Of a stretch of DNA of 64,000 nucleotides, positions 47,091-59,700 are shown piece by piece. The stretch spans positions 1,364,001-1,428,000 of the forward strand of contig NW_021163022.1 of the NCBI RefSeq assembly GCF_004324835.1, in the 5' to 3' direction. Each line of letters opens with the position of its first letter. The first letter of the stretch is position 1. Position numbers and translations under genes: made by a program. This stretch comes from Dendronephthya gigantea (taxonomy: Eukaryota > Cnidaria > Anthozoa > Malacalcyonacea > Nephtheidae). A model generated the notes under the pieces. It was not told where the DNA came from. It ran no database searches and was given only the letters and a program-made list of their open reading frames with translations.

Positions 47091-49920
47091 CATTGAATTT
47101 TCCATCAACATCATTAGATACATTACGCTCCGAAAGTTCAGTCAAACATCTCAGTGGTGACAGACACGACCCTGAAAAGGTAGAAACTGGAGAAATGTCC
47201 AGCAAGGTTTAGTGCCTTAGATCAAGGAATAATACTAAACTTTTAGCAAGATTCTAAGTCTAATTCGGTAACTGGGTCGGGTGAGCAACTCTGTTAATAT
47301 GATTTAAGGCAAATACTATAGAATTGAGAACGAACTGAAGACTACGAAGACACTCAGTAATCTGATCGTATAAGGATTTTACAAAGACTTTCCATGTAAT
47401 TAATCTTTCAGTTAAGCAGTTGTTATGGAGACAGTCGAAGTGAAGCGAAGTGTTTTTTCAAAGTCGAAGTATACTTAAAAACACTGCCAAGTTTGAAGGA
47501 CTTAAAAACAATAAGTTGGTAAACTCACGCAAGCGGTGAATATTTTGTCTCCACCTTGTTTGGGAAATTGACAAAAAGCAATTGCGACTTGTGATGAAAA
47601 ATGATGATAATTTCTAAAATCAGAGATGGATCAAAGAGCGAGAGTAGTCTAAGTATTTTGTCGTTTTGAGACAGTGAATCTTTCGTTGTCCTCTGCGATG
47701 ATGACAAGTGTTTGAATGTATTATGGAAAACATGATAGCCTAGCTAAGGAAGATTTGTGTAAAATCACGCCATACAGTTATATCTAGCTAGCAGAAGAGA
47801 TAATCAGCGGTTAGACATCTCAATGGTAACAAAAGTAAATCGATCGAGGAGTATTAATTTTCGAGGAAGAGTACTTTTAATAAGATTCCAAACCTTCGGT
47901 GACCTAAGTTTGAAGGACACTTTTATTAAAGATTATTTTAAAGACCAGAGGCAATATAATATTGTTTGTTTTTCTCCATTACATTTTCATTTAAAGAGTA
48001 GCTTTAAAGTTTGTTATGACTTCATCCACGTAAGCTGACTTCCTTATTTTCACAAGGTCATGAAAACAGGGGCGCCGCGAACGTGCTAGGATTGGAAGGT
48101 GTAATTGTGATATTGACCAACTTCTTTAACGAAAAGTTAATACAAAATAGTGAAAATTTGAATTCAAATTTACTCCCCCCCCCTCTGGAAATCTTCGATA
48201 GATAAGCAACATTGTCTTAAAAGTTATTATGAAATTGCAAAGCTACCTCACCGTTAGTTACATCCATATGCTTAAAAAATTGTCGTGAAGTTGCCTCATT
48301 TGAAGGCCGGTCGTGAGAATGGACGATCTGGGACCACAAGTTACGCATAGCAATTGAGTATTGTATCGCTTGTGATGTTCCTTTGTCTTGCAAACGCATC
48401 GTCGAGCTTGACGCTTCGTGAATCTAAACTCCCTATATATTGACGCGAGTCCACGATAAATACGGCCTAAAGGAAAACAAGCTTAAATACCAAACCTTAA
48501 AAATAGATTTATTCGATTTTCGTACGCAAAGCTTGTTTGTTGATGTATAGCTATGTATCACAAATCACCTAAAATCTTTGTTCAGTGAAATGGACAGAAA
48601 GAGAAAGCTATGTGATTGTGCGGTAAATTAACATAAATTATAAAGCAGGAATTTTTTTCCCGGGAAGACATGAAGATGAAGAATTATTTATGTATATAAT
48701 TACATTGAATTTTCCATCAACATTATTAGATACATTACGCTCCGAAAGTTCAGTCAAACATCTCAGTAGTGACAGAGACGACCCTGAAAAGGTAGAAACT
48801 GGAGAAATGTCCAGCAAGGTTTAGTGCCTTAGATCAAGAAGTAATACTAAACTTTTAGCAAGATTCTAAGCCTAATTCGGTAACTGGGTCGGGTGAGCAA
48901 CTCTGTTAATATGATTTAAAGCAAATACTACAGAATTGAGGACGAACTGTGAGACTACGAAAACACTCAGCAATCTGATCGTATAAGGATTTTGCAAAGA
49001 CTTTCCATGTGTTTAATGTCGCTTAACTGCATGAGCAGTTGTTATGGAGACAGTCGAAGTGAAGCGAAGTGTTTTTTTCAAAGTCGAAGTGTACTTAAAA
49101 AGACTGCCAAGTTTGAAGGACCTAAAAACAATAAGTTGGTAAACTCAAGCAAGCGGTGAATATTTTGTCTCCACCATTTTTGGAAATTGACAAAAAGCGA
49201 TTGTGATTTGTGATCAAAAATGATGATAATTTCTAAAATCAGAGACGGATCAACTGAGAGCGAGAGTAAGTTCTTTGTTGCTTAGAGACAGTGAATTTTT
49301 CGTTGTCCTCTGCGGTAACAGAGTGTTTGAATGTACTATATGGAAAACTTGATAGCCTAAGGAAGATTTGTTTAAAATCACGCCATGCAGTTTGGTACCA
49401 ACTTTTCATCATAGAAGTTGGTCAATATCACAATTACATTCTCCAATCCTAGCACGTTCGCTACGCCCATGTTTTCATGACCTTGTGAAAATAAGGAAGT
49501 CAGCTTACGTGGATGAAGTCATAACAAACTTTAGAGCTACTCTTTAAATGAAAATGTAATGGATAAAAAAACAATATTATATTGCCTCTAGTCTTGAAAA
49601 TAGTCTTTAATAAAAGTGCCCTTCAAACTTAAAATCTTTCACGCGCCCATTTAGGTCACCGAAGGTTTGAAATCATATTAAAAGTACTCTTCCTCGATAC
49701 ACTCCTCGATCGATCCTGGATCGATTTACTTTAGCTATCATTAAAATGTTTAACTGCTTACTATCTCTTCTGTTTGCACCAAATAGTGAAAATTTAAATT
49801 CAACTTTACTCCCCCCCCCCTGCAAATCTTCGATAGATATAAAGCAACGTTATCTTCTCAGTTATATGAAATTGCGAAGCTACCTCACCGTTAGTTACAT
49901 CCAATATGCTAAAAGATTGT
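47090..49920. repeat. tandem duplication containing an inverted middle block
   Basis: Block X (47,090-47,720) recurs directly at 48,700-49,390. Block Y (about 47,820-48,125) recurs inverted at about 49,420-49,745. Block Z (48,130-48,270, with a C9-10 run) recurs directly at 49,780-49,920. X carries the X-box-like motif GTTGTTATGGAGAC (47,419 and 49,038). No peptide exons occur in the first copy. Confidence 0.85.
48236..48480. repeat. dispersed repeat shared with 51,583-51,785
   Basis: Both copies share ATTGTATCGCTTGTGAT, CGTCGAGCTTGACGC and ACGATAAATACGG. On the minus strand both read a related peptide (SQAIQ.SI.M), which suggests an old coding fragment. The family is unknown. Confidence 0.6.
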
Positions 49921-50236
49921 GGGAACTACAGATAAATAATTTTTCTGTATAATACCACTTCATGATATATTCCAGTTAAACTCCACCCTCCGGAAAAAAC
50001 TTGAACTATTGCAAATAGCAAAATAATGAAAATATACGTTTTTGTCGTATAATATTTCTCAAGTATTTGCAACGGAAACTGTCATAACGTGATGCTGAAT
50101 GCATTTCAATAATACGGATGTGCAAGTGGTGGCTCTTGATACTGCAGAAGAAAATTACAAAGACATAAATGAGTTTCTTAATGCTAGTTTGCTAGAATGT
50201 TGCTAAGTGATTGTATAAATTATCACATTCGGCGCG

Positions 50237-50244
50237 TATAAAAG
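50237..50244 (+). promoter_or_regulatory. TATA box of peptide gene C
   Basis: TATAAAAG lies 132 bp before the ATG. The extra distance compared with A and B comes from a duplication in the 5' leader (GTTCAGAAGTGGGAACAGAA occurs twice, near 50,277 and 50,311). Confidence 0.65.
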
Positions 50245-50368
50245 TGTCGAAAACAGTCGCTTGATAACCCAAGTTCGTTCAGAAGTGGGAACAGAAGACA
50301 ACGAAAGTTGGTTCAGAAGTGGGAACAGAAGACTACGAGAAGACGCTCAAGAAGAATAAAGTGCAGAG

Positions 50369-52567
50369 ATGAGGACATTGTATTTGTTACTTGCACTTGG
50401 TCTGCTGTGTGCAGTGGTATATTCAATACCAATCGAAGATGATGAACCTTTGGAAAAGGAGTCAAAGGAAGGTACTACTGATATATAATCAAGCCTATGT
50501 AAAATATTAATTCCAAACGTCCCAAACATATCACCCTCTTAATTGCTCAGCATGAACGAGTTCGAATTGAAAGAAAAGGGAAAGAATCGCTAAAACAAAC
50601 CGCAAAAAATTCCATTTTTTATAAAGGCAATTATTGCATGATATACAGGCCCTACAGTTTCTGTCGATTTGATATGTGCTATACGCTGATATGCAGTGAT
50701 TTTATCGGTATCGAAGTTGGCTATGGGGAAAGAAAAAATGAAAGTTTCACGACAGGACTCCTCACATAAAAAAGTTATTCAACGAAATATGCAATACACC
50801 TGATGGTGAGCAAGCACTTGTTATAAATGTTTACAATCTTTTATAGAGAATGATGATGACAATGCTCTGGAAGAAGACGATGAAGATAAAGACGACGACG
50901 AGTACGTTCTAAAATTCTCCTTTTTAACACATCTTTGCTTATGTATCTAATATTGCAAGAGGCGGGGTTATTTTTGAGAAAAAAGACAGGAAGTGGGTTA
51001 ATTCTATGATAATTTCTCTAATCAAGGAATAAAATTTCTTGGAGTTAAATTTGCGAGAGCAAGCAGATTCAGTTAAATAGATAGGGTGTTAATAATAGCA
51101 AATACATAGCCCATGTTTTCCAGAGTAAAATCACTCGGTTACCACATCAAACATATTAGAGAGTTCGAGATTCACGACGCAGTTAGCTCGATCTCGCTAC
51201 TCGCTAGTTAAATATTTTGCTGAAAACAAGCTAGTGGAAATTAATTATGCTGTCAGGACTCTAGAATAATCATAAAAAGGTTTCAATTGTGCTGAGAACC
51301 TCCGATTTTTAGCTGATATTTTGCGGTTTTTGTATAAGATGAAAAGGTCTGTTCATACGACACACGATTCAATTTTGTTGGATCCCATTAACTTCTGACG
51401 TATGGAATACAGTCGGTTATTGATGAAGCGGCAGTGCTTGGCTTCAGTGGATTTGCTGCTCATATATATTACAAGACAAAAGCCTATAAGCCATCCATCA
51501 GAGGAGAATTGGATCCAGCAAAATTGAATCGTGTGAAGAGACTTTAAAACAGCCATCACTTTGCAGCTGCTGCTTTTATGTCGTCCAGAAGCCGTGAAAT
51601 TGTCTCATTTGAAGGCGTCGTGGGTTGCAAGTTACGCATAGGCTGCATGACTATTGAGCATTGTATCGCTTGTGATTTTTCTTTGTTTTGCAACGGCCGC
51701 GTCGTCGAGCTTGACGCGTTATGAATCTCTCTATTCACGTGTTTACGATAAATACGGGCAAAAGGAAAACAAGCTTGAATATCGAACTTTAGAATTTCAC
51801 GTGTAAAATAGTCGCAAGCACGACAAGTTATTTTGCAAAATCATGTTAAAATAGGGTTTAGCGGTTTTCATCTAATCTGGTGTATTTTCAGTGAACCTCA
51901 AGCGCTAGCAGATCCTTCGTATAGATATCACGGGCGCAGACGTCACGGGCGCAGATATTACGTGCGCAGACATTACAGGAACAGATATTACGTGCGCAAA
52001 CATTACAGGAACAGATATTACGGAAGATACCGACATCATCGACGTCATTATTACGGATAAATATGAAACATGATTGTAAGTACTGCGTGCGCAAAAGGTG
52101 GTTCACACTATAGCTCCTAAGAATCGGGGAACTCTCATCTTTATACTACTTTCCAAAAGACAAAGCATTTTATACACACTAGTGACCTCGGAGGTTGAAA
52201 ATTCCAGATTCTTACACTTGTTTTAAGGGCAAACAACTTCCTATATTGTACTACCACATTGTTAATGATCATTGGTGTAAGAAATACAGCTTTGTCTGTC
52301 GGTAGAAAATAGGGCCTACAATTGTTTCCAAATTCTCAAGTCGCGGCATGAACTGTATGAAATTATTGTAACTCGTCTTCCGAAGAATTTATGTGAACAG
52401 ATTAATAAATATACGGTTTAATTTCATTAAATGTCAACTTAAATATGCTGCAATTTCTTTCTCGTTTAGCATAAAGGACTGGAAACAAAGATAATTCAAC
52501 AAAAAAAAACATTGTAACTTAGTAAACATGTCATACATTGCTGTACGTTTAACTGTAGAACAATAAA
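50369..52567 (+). CDS. secreted cationic Tyr/Arg/His-rich peptide precursor, paralogue C
   Basis: Coding exons 50,369-50,471, 50,847-50,901 and 51,892-52,060 give 108 aa. Signal peptide MRTLYLLLALGLLCAVVYS; acidic region (EDDEPLEKESKE, then ENDDDNALEEDDEDKDDD). The basic tail contains YHGRRRHGRRYYVRRHYRN and ends RYRHHRRHYYG; YYVR(R/K)HYRNR is repeated twice. The 3'-UTR intron starts 15 nt after the stop (donor 52,076; acceptor before 52,470), with AATAAA at 52,562. Intron 2 is much longer than in A and B because repeat sequence, including a copy of the 48.2-kb repeat, has inserted. Function not known; a cationic defence peptide precursor is the leading guess. Confidence 0.85.
51361..51535. 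mobile_element. short fold-back element in intron 2 of peptide gene C
   Basis: CACACGATTCAATTTTG at the left end and CAAAATTGAATCGTGTG at the right end are perfect inverted repeats, with GGATCC just inside each. About 175 bp, non-coding. Confidence 0.6.
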
Positions 52568-53752
52568 AATTCTTGCATTAAAAAATACGTAATGTTTTGC
52601 TCAAAATAAAAAATTTCCTGATAGAGTTCACACGGGTAGAACATATGGTGGAAAATACGACAAACCCAACCGCGACCCCCCAAAAAGGCCCCAAAGTTTG
52701 GTATAAAGAAATGGGAAGGGTTGTAATTACGGACGGATAAAAAAACCCAAAACTGGTAAAACCCTCACTCTTCTCTTGTGTTTCCCCTATGAGGCAAGGC
52801 GTCTGTGATTGAGAACTTGATTATTACAGTATAACTATATATACACATAAGTATCTAGGAATGGTTAGATCGCGAGAAGTTATATTATAATGGCTCTGTA
52901 TTAGGCGCAGTGAAATAAATGCAAGGTCAGTTTTATGACTAGTTAAATATGTACGAATGTTGAATCCTAAAAGCCTTTGGTTCTGAGTGGAATTTTCGTC
53001 ACATAGAATGAAGGTTAGTGAGGTTCATTAACTCATTATCCACCAGTGAACTCTAATAAAAACTGGATCGATACCTCCTCATTGTTTTCATGAAGCCAAA
53101 ATACGCGTGTCTGGAGGTAAAGTCCCGCAAATTTTGGCTTCACAAAAACAATCAGGAGATATCGTTCCAGTTATTTACTACAGTTCATTGTTTTCCACCG
53201 TCAGTGATGACGTCATGTCAATGTTTCGAGAGCCAACACATTAGTTGAAGCACATGCTGAAGAAAAATTGGCCAGAAATTAAAACACAAAAACTCTTTAT
53301 TATAAACTCTTTCTTTTATATCTTGTCCCAGTTTCGTTTATTCAAAAATAGATCAGTTGCGTTGGACGCGACGGAAATATGACGTTTAAAACAAGGCGCT
53401 TATATCGTTATAACCATTTAAACCAAGCCTTGAAAATCTCGTACAGATGATCTTTGATGTACGGCTTTGGCTCTTGTGTTTTAAAGATGATATTCAGTCG
53501 TAATGTGAACAAACGCTTTGTTTATAACGTCTGTCATATTTTTGAAATGCGACGAAATCTCTGCATATTGTGCGCTATGGTTTTAAACGAGTATGAGCCA
53601 GGGTCATTAGGAGTCTGTCGAAAAAATCTGAAACATGCAAAATTTCTCAATTTTCAATGATCAGCCCGGTGCTAAGCACCTCATATTCGACTGGTGATCT
53701 TCACATAGCTTTCAACCCTGGTTATATATGCATCTGTCATATATAATGTACG
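52568..53752. other. intergenic DNA between peptide gene C and folliculin
   Basis: No gene recognised. It contains the fold-back element at 53,044-53,190. Confidence 0.55.
53044..53190. mobile_element. fold-back MITE
   Basis: CAGTGAACTCTAATAAAAACTGG is matched in inverted orientation by CCAGTTATTTACTACAGTTC. The inner arms (TTTTCATGAAGCCAAAAT and ATTTTGGCTTCACAAAAA) also pair. Non-coding. Confidence 0.65.
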
Positions 53753-56700
53753 TCAAGTAGGGTTGGTCGCCGTCTGTGAACAAGTTAATAAATGCGAACG
53801 ATATTCTTTATTGAAACCAGTCATCCAGAATTTTAAAATAATTTCGTCTTCAGGTTTGGCATCCAGCACTTTGAATAATCTGCACAAAAATGTGAGTTAT
53901 ATATCAGTTTAAGTTATTATCCTTTAAAATAGCTGATGATTTATACAAGAAAATACAACAGAAGGCCATATAGGTAAGTTGCCCTTTAGGCCATCTCAGA
54001 CGTTAAACTTTTCATGTGCCGAATCGAATGCAAATGAGCCTAAACAAAGACTTTAGCATGACCCCAAAAGTTCATGCAACTATATGTGTTAGAAGAAGCT
54101 AGTAAAAAACTCTATACTTAGTGTAAATTAAACGCAAAGAAACTTGTACATTAGAAACTCGTACCTCTCTTTCTCTTCTGATGTACGTGGTCCTGATCTG
54201 GAGAATTTGAAAATCACTTTAACTTTGCTAAATAAGATAACAATTACTTTTAGATTATAAAATTTTAAAAAAACCATACAAGAATAACGTCACAAGTAAT
54301 GAACAATTTCATTTTGTCTAGCTTCATTCGGTTCCAAGGGGACGTCACAGGTGCGAATACAATTAAGTCAGTCAAATGCAGATAATGAGCTTGCATTTGG
54401 CTGGTCGAGCCTTCCATTCCTTCCATTCCTTCCATTCAGTGGTTATCAACTAAGAGCCTGTTTACATGGAGCGAGTTATCCCGGATAGGCGAGGTGAAAA
54501 CTGCATATAATGAAAGACCAATCAGGTTAAGCCTTTGATGTTATGCGCTTTTTACCTCGCCTAGCCGGGATAACTCGCTCCATGTAAACAGGCCCAAGTT
54601 TCTCTCAACAAAATCACACTACTAGAGAAATAATTTATCGTATATCATTAACATACTCCATCCACTCCTCTTTGAGTGCGCAAAGATATTGATCGAGAAC
54701 ACTGTCAGAAAAATGCTTGTTAACCAAAGCTTCCTCGATTTTTTTGAGAATCTGAGATCCTGTTAAGAAAAAGTGTTCCTTTTTGTGATATCACAGTACC
54801 GTGATTGTGAAAACTAATTTCAGCAACTCGTAACTTCAACACATACTCACCATGGACAAGCTCTGTGGTCTCATGTATTTCAAAATTGTAGCGTTTTAAG
54901 GGATGAATACTGTCATTAAAATATATTGATTGGTATTCACGAATTCATCAGATTATACTGGGCACGTATAACAACAAATTTGATATGAAAACTAGGAGAA
55001 GGGGAAATATGTTCAAAAAACCCCAAAAGTGATACAGAATTTTAGACAAGAAATGAAGCGTTGATTTAGGAATATTTCCGGATTTTTTTTCCTGGTGGTC
55101 ATGGTTTTCATCCTGGGTGTGGATGTACATTTGTCGTTACGTCTCGCCGGGGGGAGGGGGGTTGGCCGGGGGAGGGGGCGTTGGAATAAACCTCCCTACA
55201 GCCCTCAGGGGTCAGTTTTATTCACTACAAACATATTTTACACACCTTGCTTGATCTGAGAAGTTTGTATGTTCCTGTGGAAAATATATGTCTGTGAATG
55301 CACAACTAAAGTATATTGTTGATAATTTATATCCAAATATAAATAGCGTGGTGTAAATGTCTCGTCTAAAGTACCTTAATATCCATTAATGTATATAAAT
55401 GCGATTCCAAAATATGGGTAGGAATTTTGGTGCCAATTTTTAAACCGAGAAAGTTGCATGCCCACGATTCCTGTGAAGAGAAATACTGACATTAAAATAA
55501 CAAACAAATACGGCTTTTTTGTGGTTTCATAACACACACGCTTGTGTAAATTTAACACACATAATACAACACGTTTTTGTTTTAATCACACGTATTTTAC
55601 TCTCTAAAATGGAGTATCAAATTCACACATAACTTATGGTATGAAACATATAGCTATACTGTATATAAGAGTGTTAAAAACAAGCATGATTTTCAAGCAC
55701 GGACCAACCTGATAAATATCACTGTACGGTACACATTTGAAACATCTGTTAGGAATAAGAATCTGCAGGATAATAGAGGTAAGTTTGTACATGGTCAACA
55801 CTGATGGTCAACACTGATGGTCAACACTGATGATGGTCAACACTGATGATGGTCAACACTGATGATGGTCAACACTGATGATGGTCAACACTGATGATGG
55901 TCAACACTGATGATGGTCAACACTGATGACGGTCAACACTGATGATGGTCAACACTGATGATGGTCAACACTGATGATGGTCAACACTGATGATGGTCAA
56001 CACTGATGATGGTCAACACTGATGATTATTCTAAACATCCTGATTAGGTACTGTAGTCTTAGAACTAATATAACTCGGTTGACGTCATTGCAGATCAACT
56101 AGAAAAACCTCGCAAAACATACAGAATAGTATCTGCAATCTTAGAACTAATATAACTTGGTTTGAGCTGTTAAACAGTGAGTATATACGTCATGCAGCAA
56201 ATTTATAGATCCAACATCACCTTTAATGTTTCAAAGATCGATAAAACAAGTTCCTCAGGTTCTCCTCGGATAATTAATTGGTTTCCTTGCACAACGTTGA
56301 ATGCCAGGAGATGAAATTTTGCAGAACCTAAGACCTAAAGATACACTACAGCGTGATTTCTTTCTTTTTTATTGTGTTCAGAGTAACCTCTAAATAGTTA
56401 GCTGTCGATAAAGGGTAAAGTGTTCGCTAAAAATCTACCTGGAGCATTTGTCTTAATGTTGTAAACACAGGTGATCCAACTTTCTTCTCAGAAGTCGCTA
56501 GAACAAAATTAAAAATAATTAATGATTAATGAAAGAACTCAAGGAAACCTTAAACCGCAAGGATTTTGAAGACTGTTATTCACGACATGATTGGCAAGAT
56601 TTTAGGGAAAATGCAATACAACTTCTCATGGTAAAGACTTATCTGGACTCATGCACTGGTTATTACAGTTAGCAGAATAACATGAAATACAGTTTAAAAG

Positions 56701-59700
56701 AAGATATAATTGACGGCACTTCAACCACAGAACTTTTGAAAAAATAACAAAAAAAAACACGTTTGCACCCGGTTTTTAAGTCCCGTAAATATGAGGATCG
56801 TAGATCCTTGAAAACTACATGTGCGCTCACCTTCCAACTTGTCCTCTGCTTGTTGTGCTTCGTAATCTGTCAGGAGTTCCTCCTGCATCCAGGAAACGTT
56901 GATTAGTTTGCATACAGATGAAAGTGAGACAATTGATGCATGCAGCAGTGAACATTACTGATTATAGTTCAAGAGAGAATTATTAATTTAAACAATAATT
57001 CATTCTTCATGTTGTAGTGTGTACTCTAAATCAATACTTCAAAAAAAGATGGAATACAAAGTATAGCTCACCCTAGGAGGGCCTTCTAGAACTTTCTCTG
57101 TCACTCGATGTGCACCAGCTTTAAGTATCCAAGCAAAGTACAGATGAAGATAGTGAAATAAATGCTGAAAACAATTTTGCAACAGGATAAATGGTACAGT
57201 AATTGGCCTAATGTAGCTGTTGATTTATAAAGCATTGGATTCAATGCACTAACAGTAAATAGTATTGGTTCTATTACATATGTTTGTCTAATAATATATA
57301 AACGCACATACAGCATAATCTCAAAACAGTGCTACAAGAAGTACCTTAGACACCATGATGAGTAATATCTATGCCGTACCTTGTCTTTTGTTAAATCCTG
57401 AATCGCGCGAAATGAGGCCCTGTGTTGTCGACGCAAGACATCTAAATTAAAAGAAAAATATACATTGATTAGAGACAGACGTTAGAATTCATGCATCTTC
57501 AAGCTCAACTTTAAGAACATTTGAACGTAAGTTTGAATTCTTAGAAACCCTGAACATGTCCACATCTAAGCAGGCTATACCTGCATGCACAGGAAATAGC
57601 AATATATACATCACAATCTTACCTGAACTGGTAAATCTGTTTCTACTATCTCTGCCTGACCTTTCAAAGCGAGCTGCTTGTTCAGAATTAAAAACCTCTA
57701 CAGCCTTGAAAAACAATTAAAGGACACAATTATCGCGGTTATAACTAATACTCAGCCTACAGTATATACGAGTTGCAGTATGTTCTTTATAATGGCGAAA
57801 TAATTTAGCAGGACTTGGCTGGTTCTTTCACTATTTCATTGCGAACCTCCTCCGAGACAAAATTATTGTACTCATTATATAGGTAAAATATATAACTTTG
57901 TAAAATCTCTAGAAATAGCAATGAAGTTTCATCCCCAACAACGAAGCAGGCGTGGAAAATAGTAACCTCTTTTATTTTAACTAATCTCTTTAAACATTAC
58001 AGATAAACAAGATGGTTATGAGATCAGTGGAATCATGAACGTATTAGTTGAGCGGAAGAGGAAATACTCACCATTTTTTGAAGTTTGTCAATTATTTCTT
58101 TAAAATGTCTACAAAAATATATTTCATATCCAGGTCAAACATTGAAATTCCTAACTTCTCTGTTTGTATGTGCATTTATTTGTAGCAAGATGAGTACATT
58201 TAAAATAAGTACAAATTTTCAAAAACGTATTTTCTTACTTCACTAGAAATGACCATGAATTAATAAGGTATATTCGATCCATCATAACAATTATAATGCT
58301 GTACCTGGATAAAACACAGGGCAATTTTGCTAAACTCAATAGTTTTATGGTCGTATCGTGATGACATCAATTTTGCTAAATACCGTGATGTTTTATGCTG
58401 TTTGTACCAGTTTTGTTCGTGAATATCTCAGTGACAATTAGATAAAACCCTCAAATTTTGCGATTTTCAATGCTATACCTACCAACGGCGAAGACCTCTG
58501 GCTTGAGAATCTTTAAGATAAAACGTGTGACTTAAAACATATCCATTAGCATCCTCTCCGAAAAATATTGGTCCTTCTCGACCAGGACATATTTCACAAC
58601 TTAGGCTGAAAGAAAAAGACATCCTGGTCCTCAAATTGTATTCTGTTATTCTTCGGTGTTACGTAATGCGTAATAGATCCCTGGGGCCGGTTGTTCAAAA
58701 GCTAGTTAGCTTAACCCTGGGTTAAAACAAATCTTTACATTTTCATAAATATTTTTCTGGACCGATAGAAATCATATTCCTTTCTAAAGTTTTAAAACGA
58801 ACAGTGTTTCAGAAGCACATAAACTAAAACACTGGTTTAAAATTTAACCCAGGGTTAGCACTAACCTAGCTTTGAAGTTTGAACAACTGGCCCCTGAATG
58901 CAGTGCCTAAATACTTAACCTCAGGCGTTCGGCTAGTGTATATATATGAAAATGAAGCTAATCAGAATTTCCATTCAGGGCTTTAAGGCTTCATCAAAAA
59001 AAATCTTAAAGATAAAAATTGACACACAGAGAAAAAACGGTAAATTAACATAACTATTTCTGAATTTTCCGTCAAGTTTCTAGCTTTGTTTGCTATACAG
59101 CCGAGGATCAAGTAGCATTCCAGTCAGCTGAGTCTGCATTCCAGTCAGCTGAGTCAGCATTCCAGTTTACTTATAGTTCTACGGAAATCAACTGGAAACC
59201 GAGACACTGTAATCAGTGAGTCATTGTCTTGTCATTGTTCACTGTATGTGATTTGCTTAGCAGCAAATATATGCAATTTTTTATAAATTGCTTGCTGTTT
59301 GAGGCTGACTCAAATGAACGCGTTCTCTTGAAAACAAAGCGTGAACATTTCTCAACAAAAAAGCCTATAAAATTACATCTACTATTTGAATATGTTTCAT
59401 CTTTCACAATACACCATGTCTTTTCCTTAAAATTGTGATTACCTGGAATATATAACTAGCTGTAAGGATGATAAATACCTCCGTACACATGCTTGTCGTA
59501 CAACAACGTACACATCATGATGGGCTGGATTACGACTACTGGAATACGAAACACTTGTATGTTTATCCACACTCAAAAAACCTGGATGGTCAGGTGGGAT
59601 TGATCTGCATGCCTACAAAGGCAATTTGTATTTTATATGAAACATCAAAATAAGCTTCAGTTTGCTTAATGCACTATATGAAAAATACCATACCTCACAC

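Noticed and set aside
48217-48399. Small gene on the minus strand, paralogous to 51,556-51,738
   Set aside because: The two copies differ in length and frame ends and sit inside dispersed repeats; better treated as a repeat with an old coding fragment.
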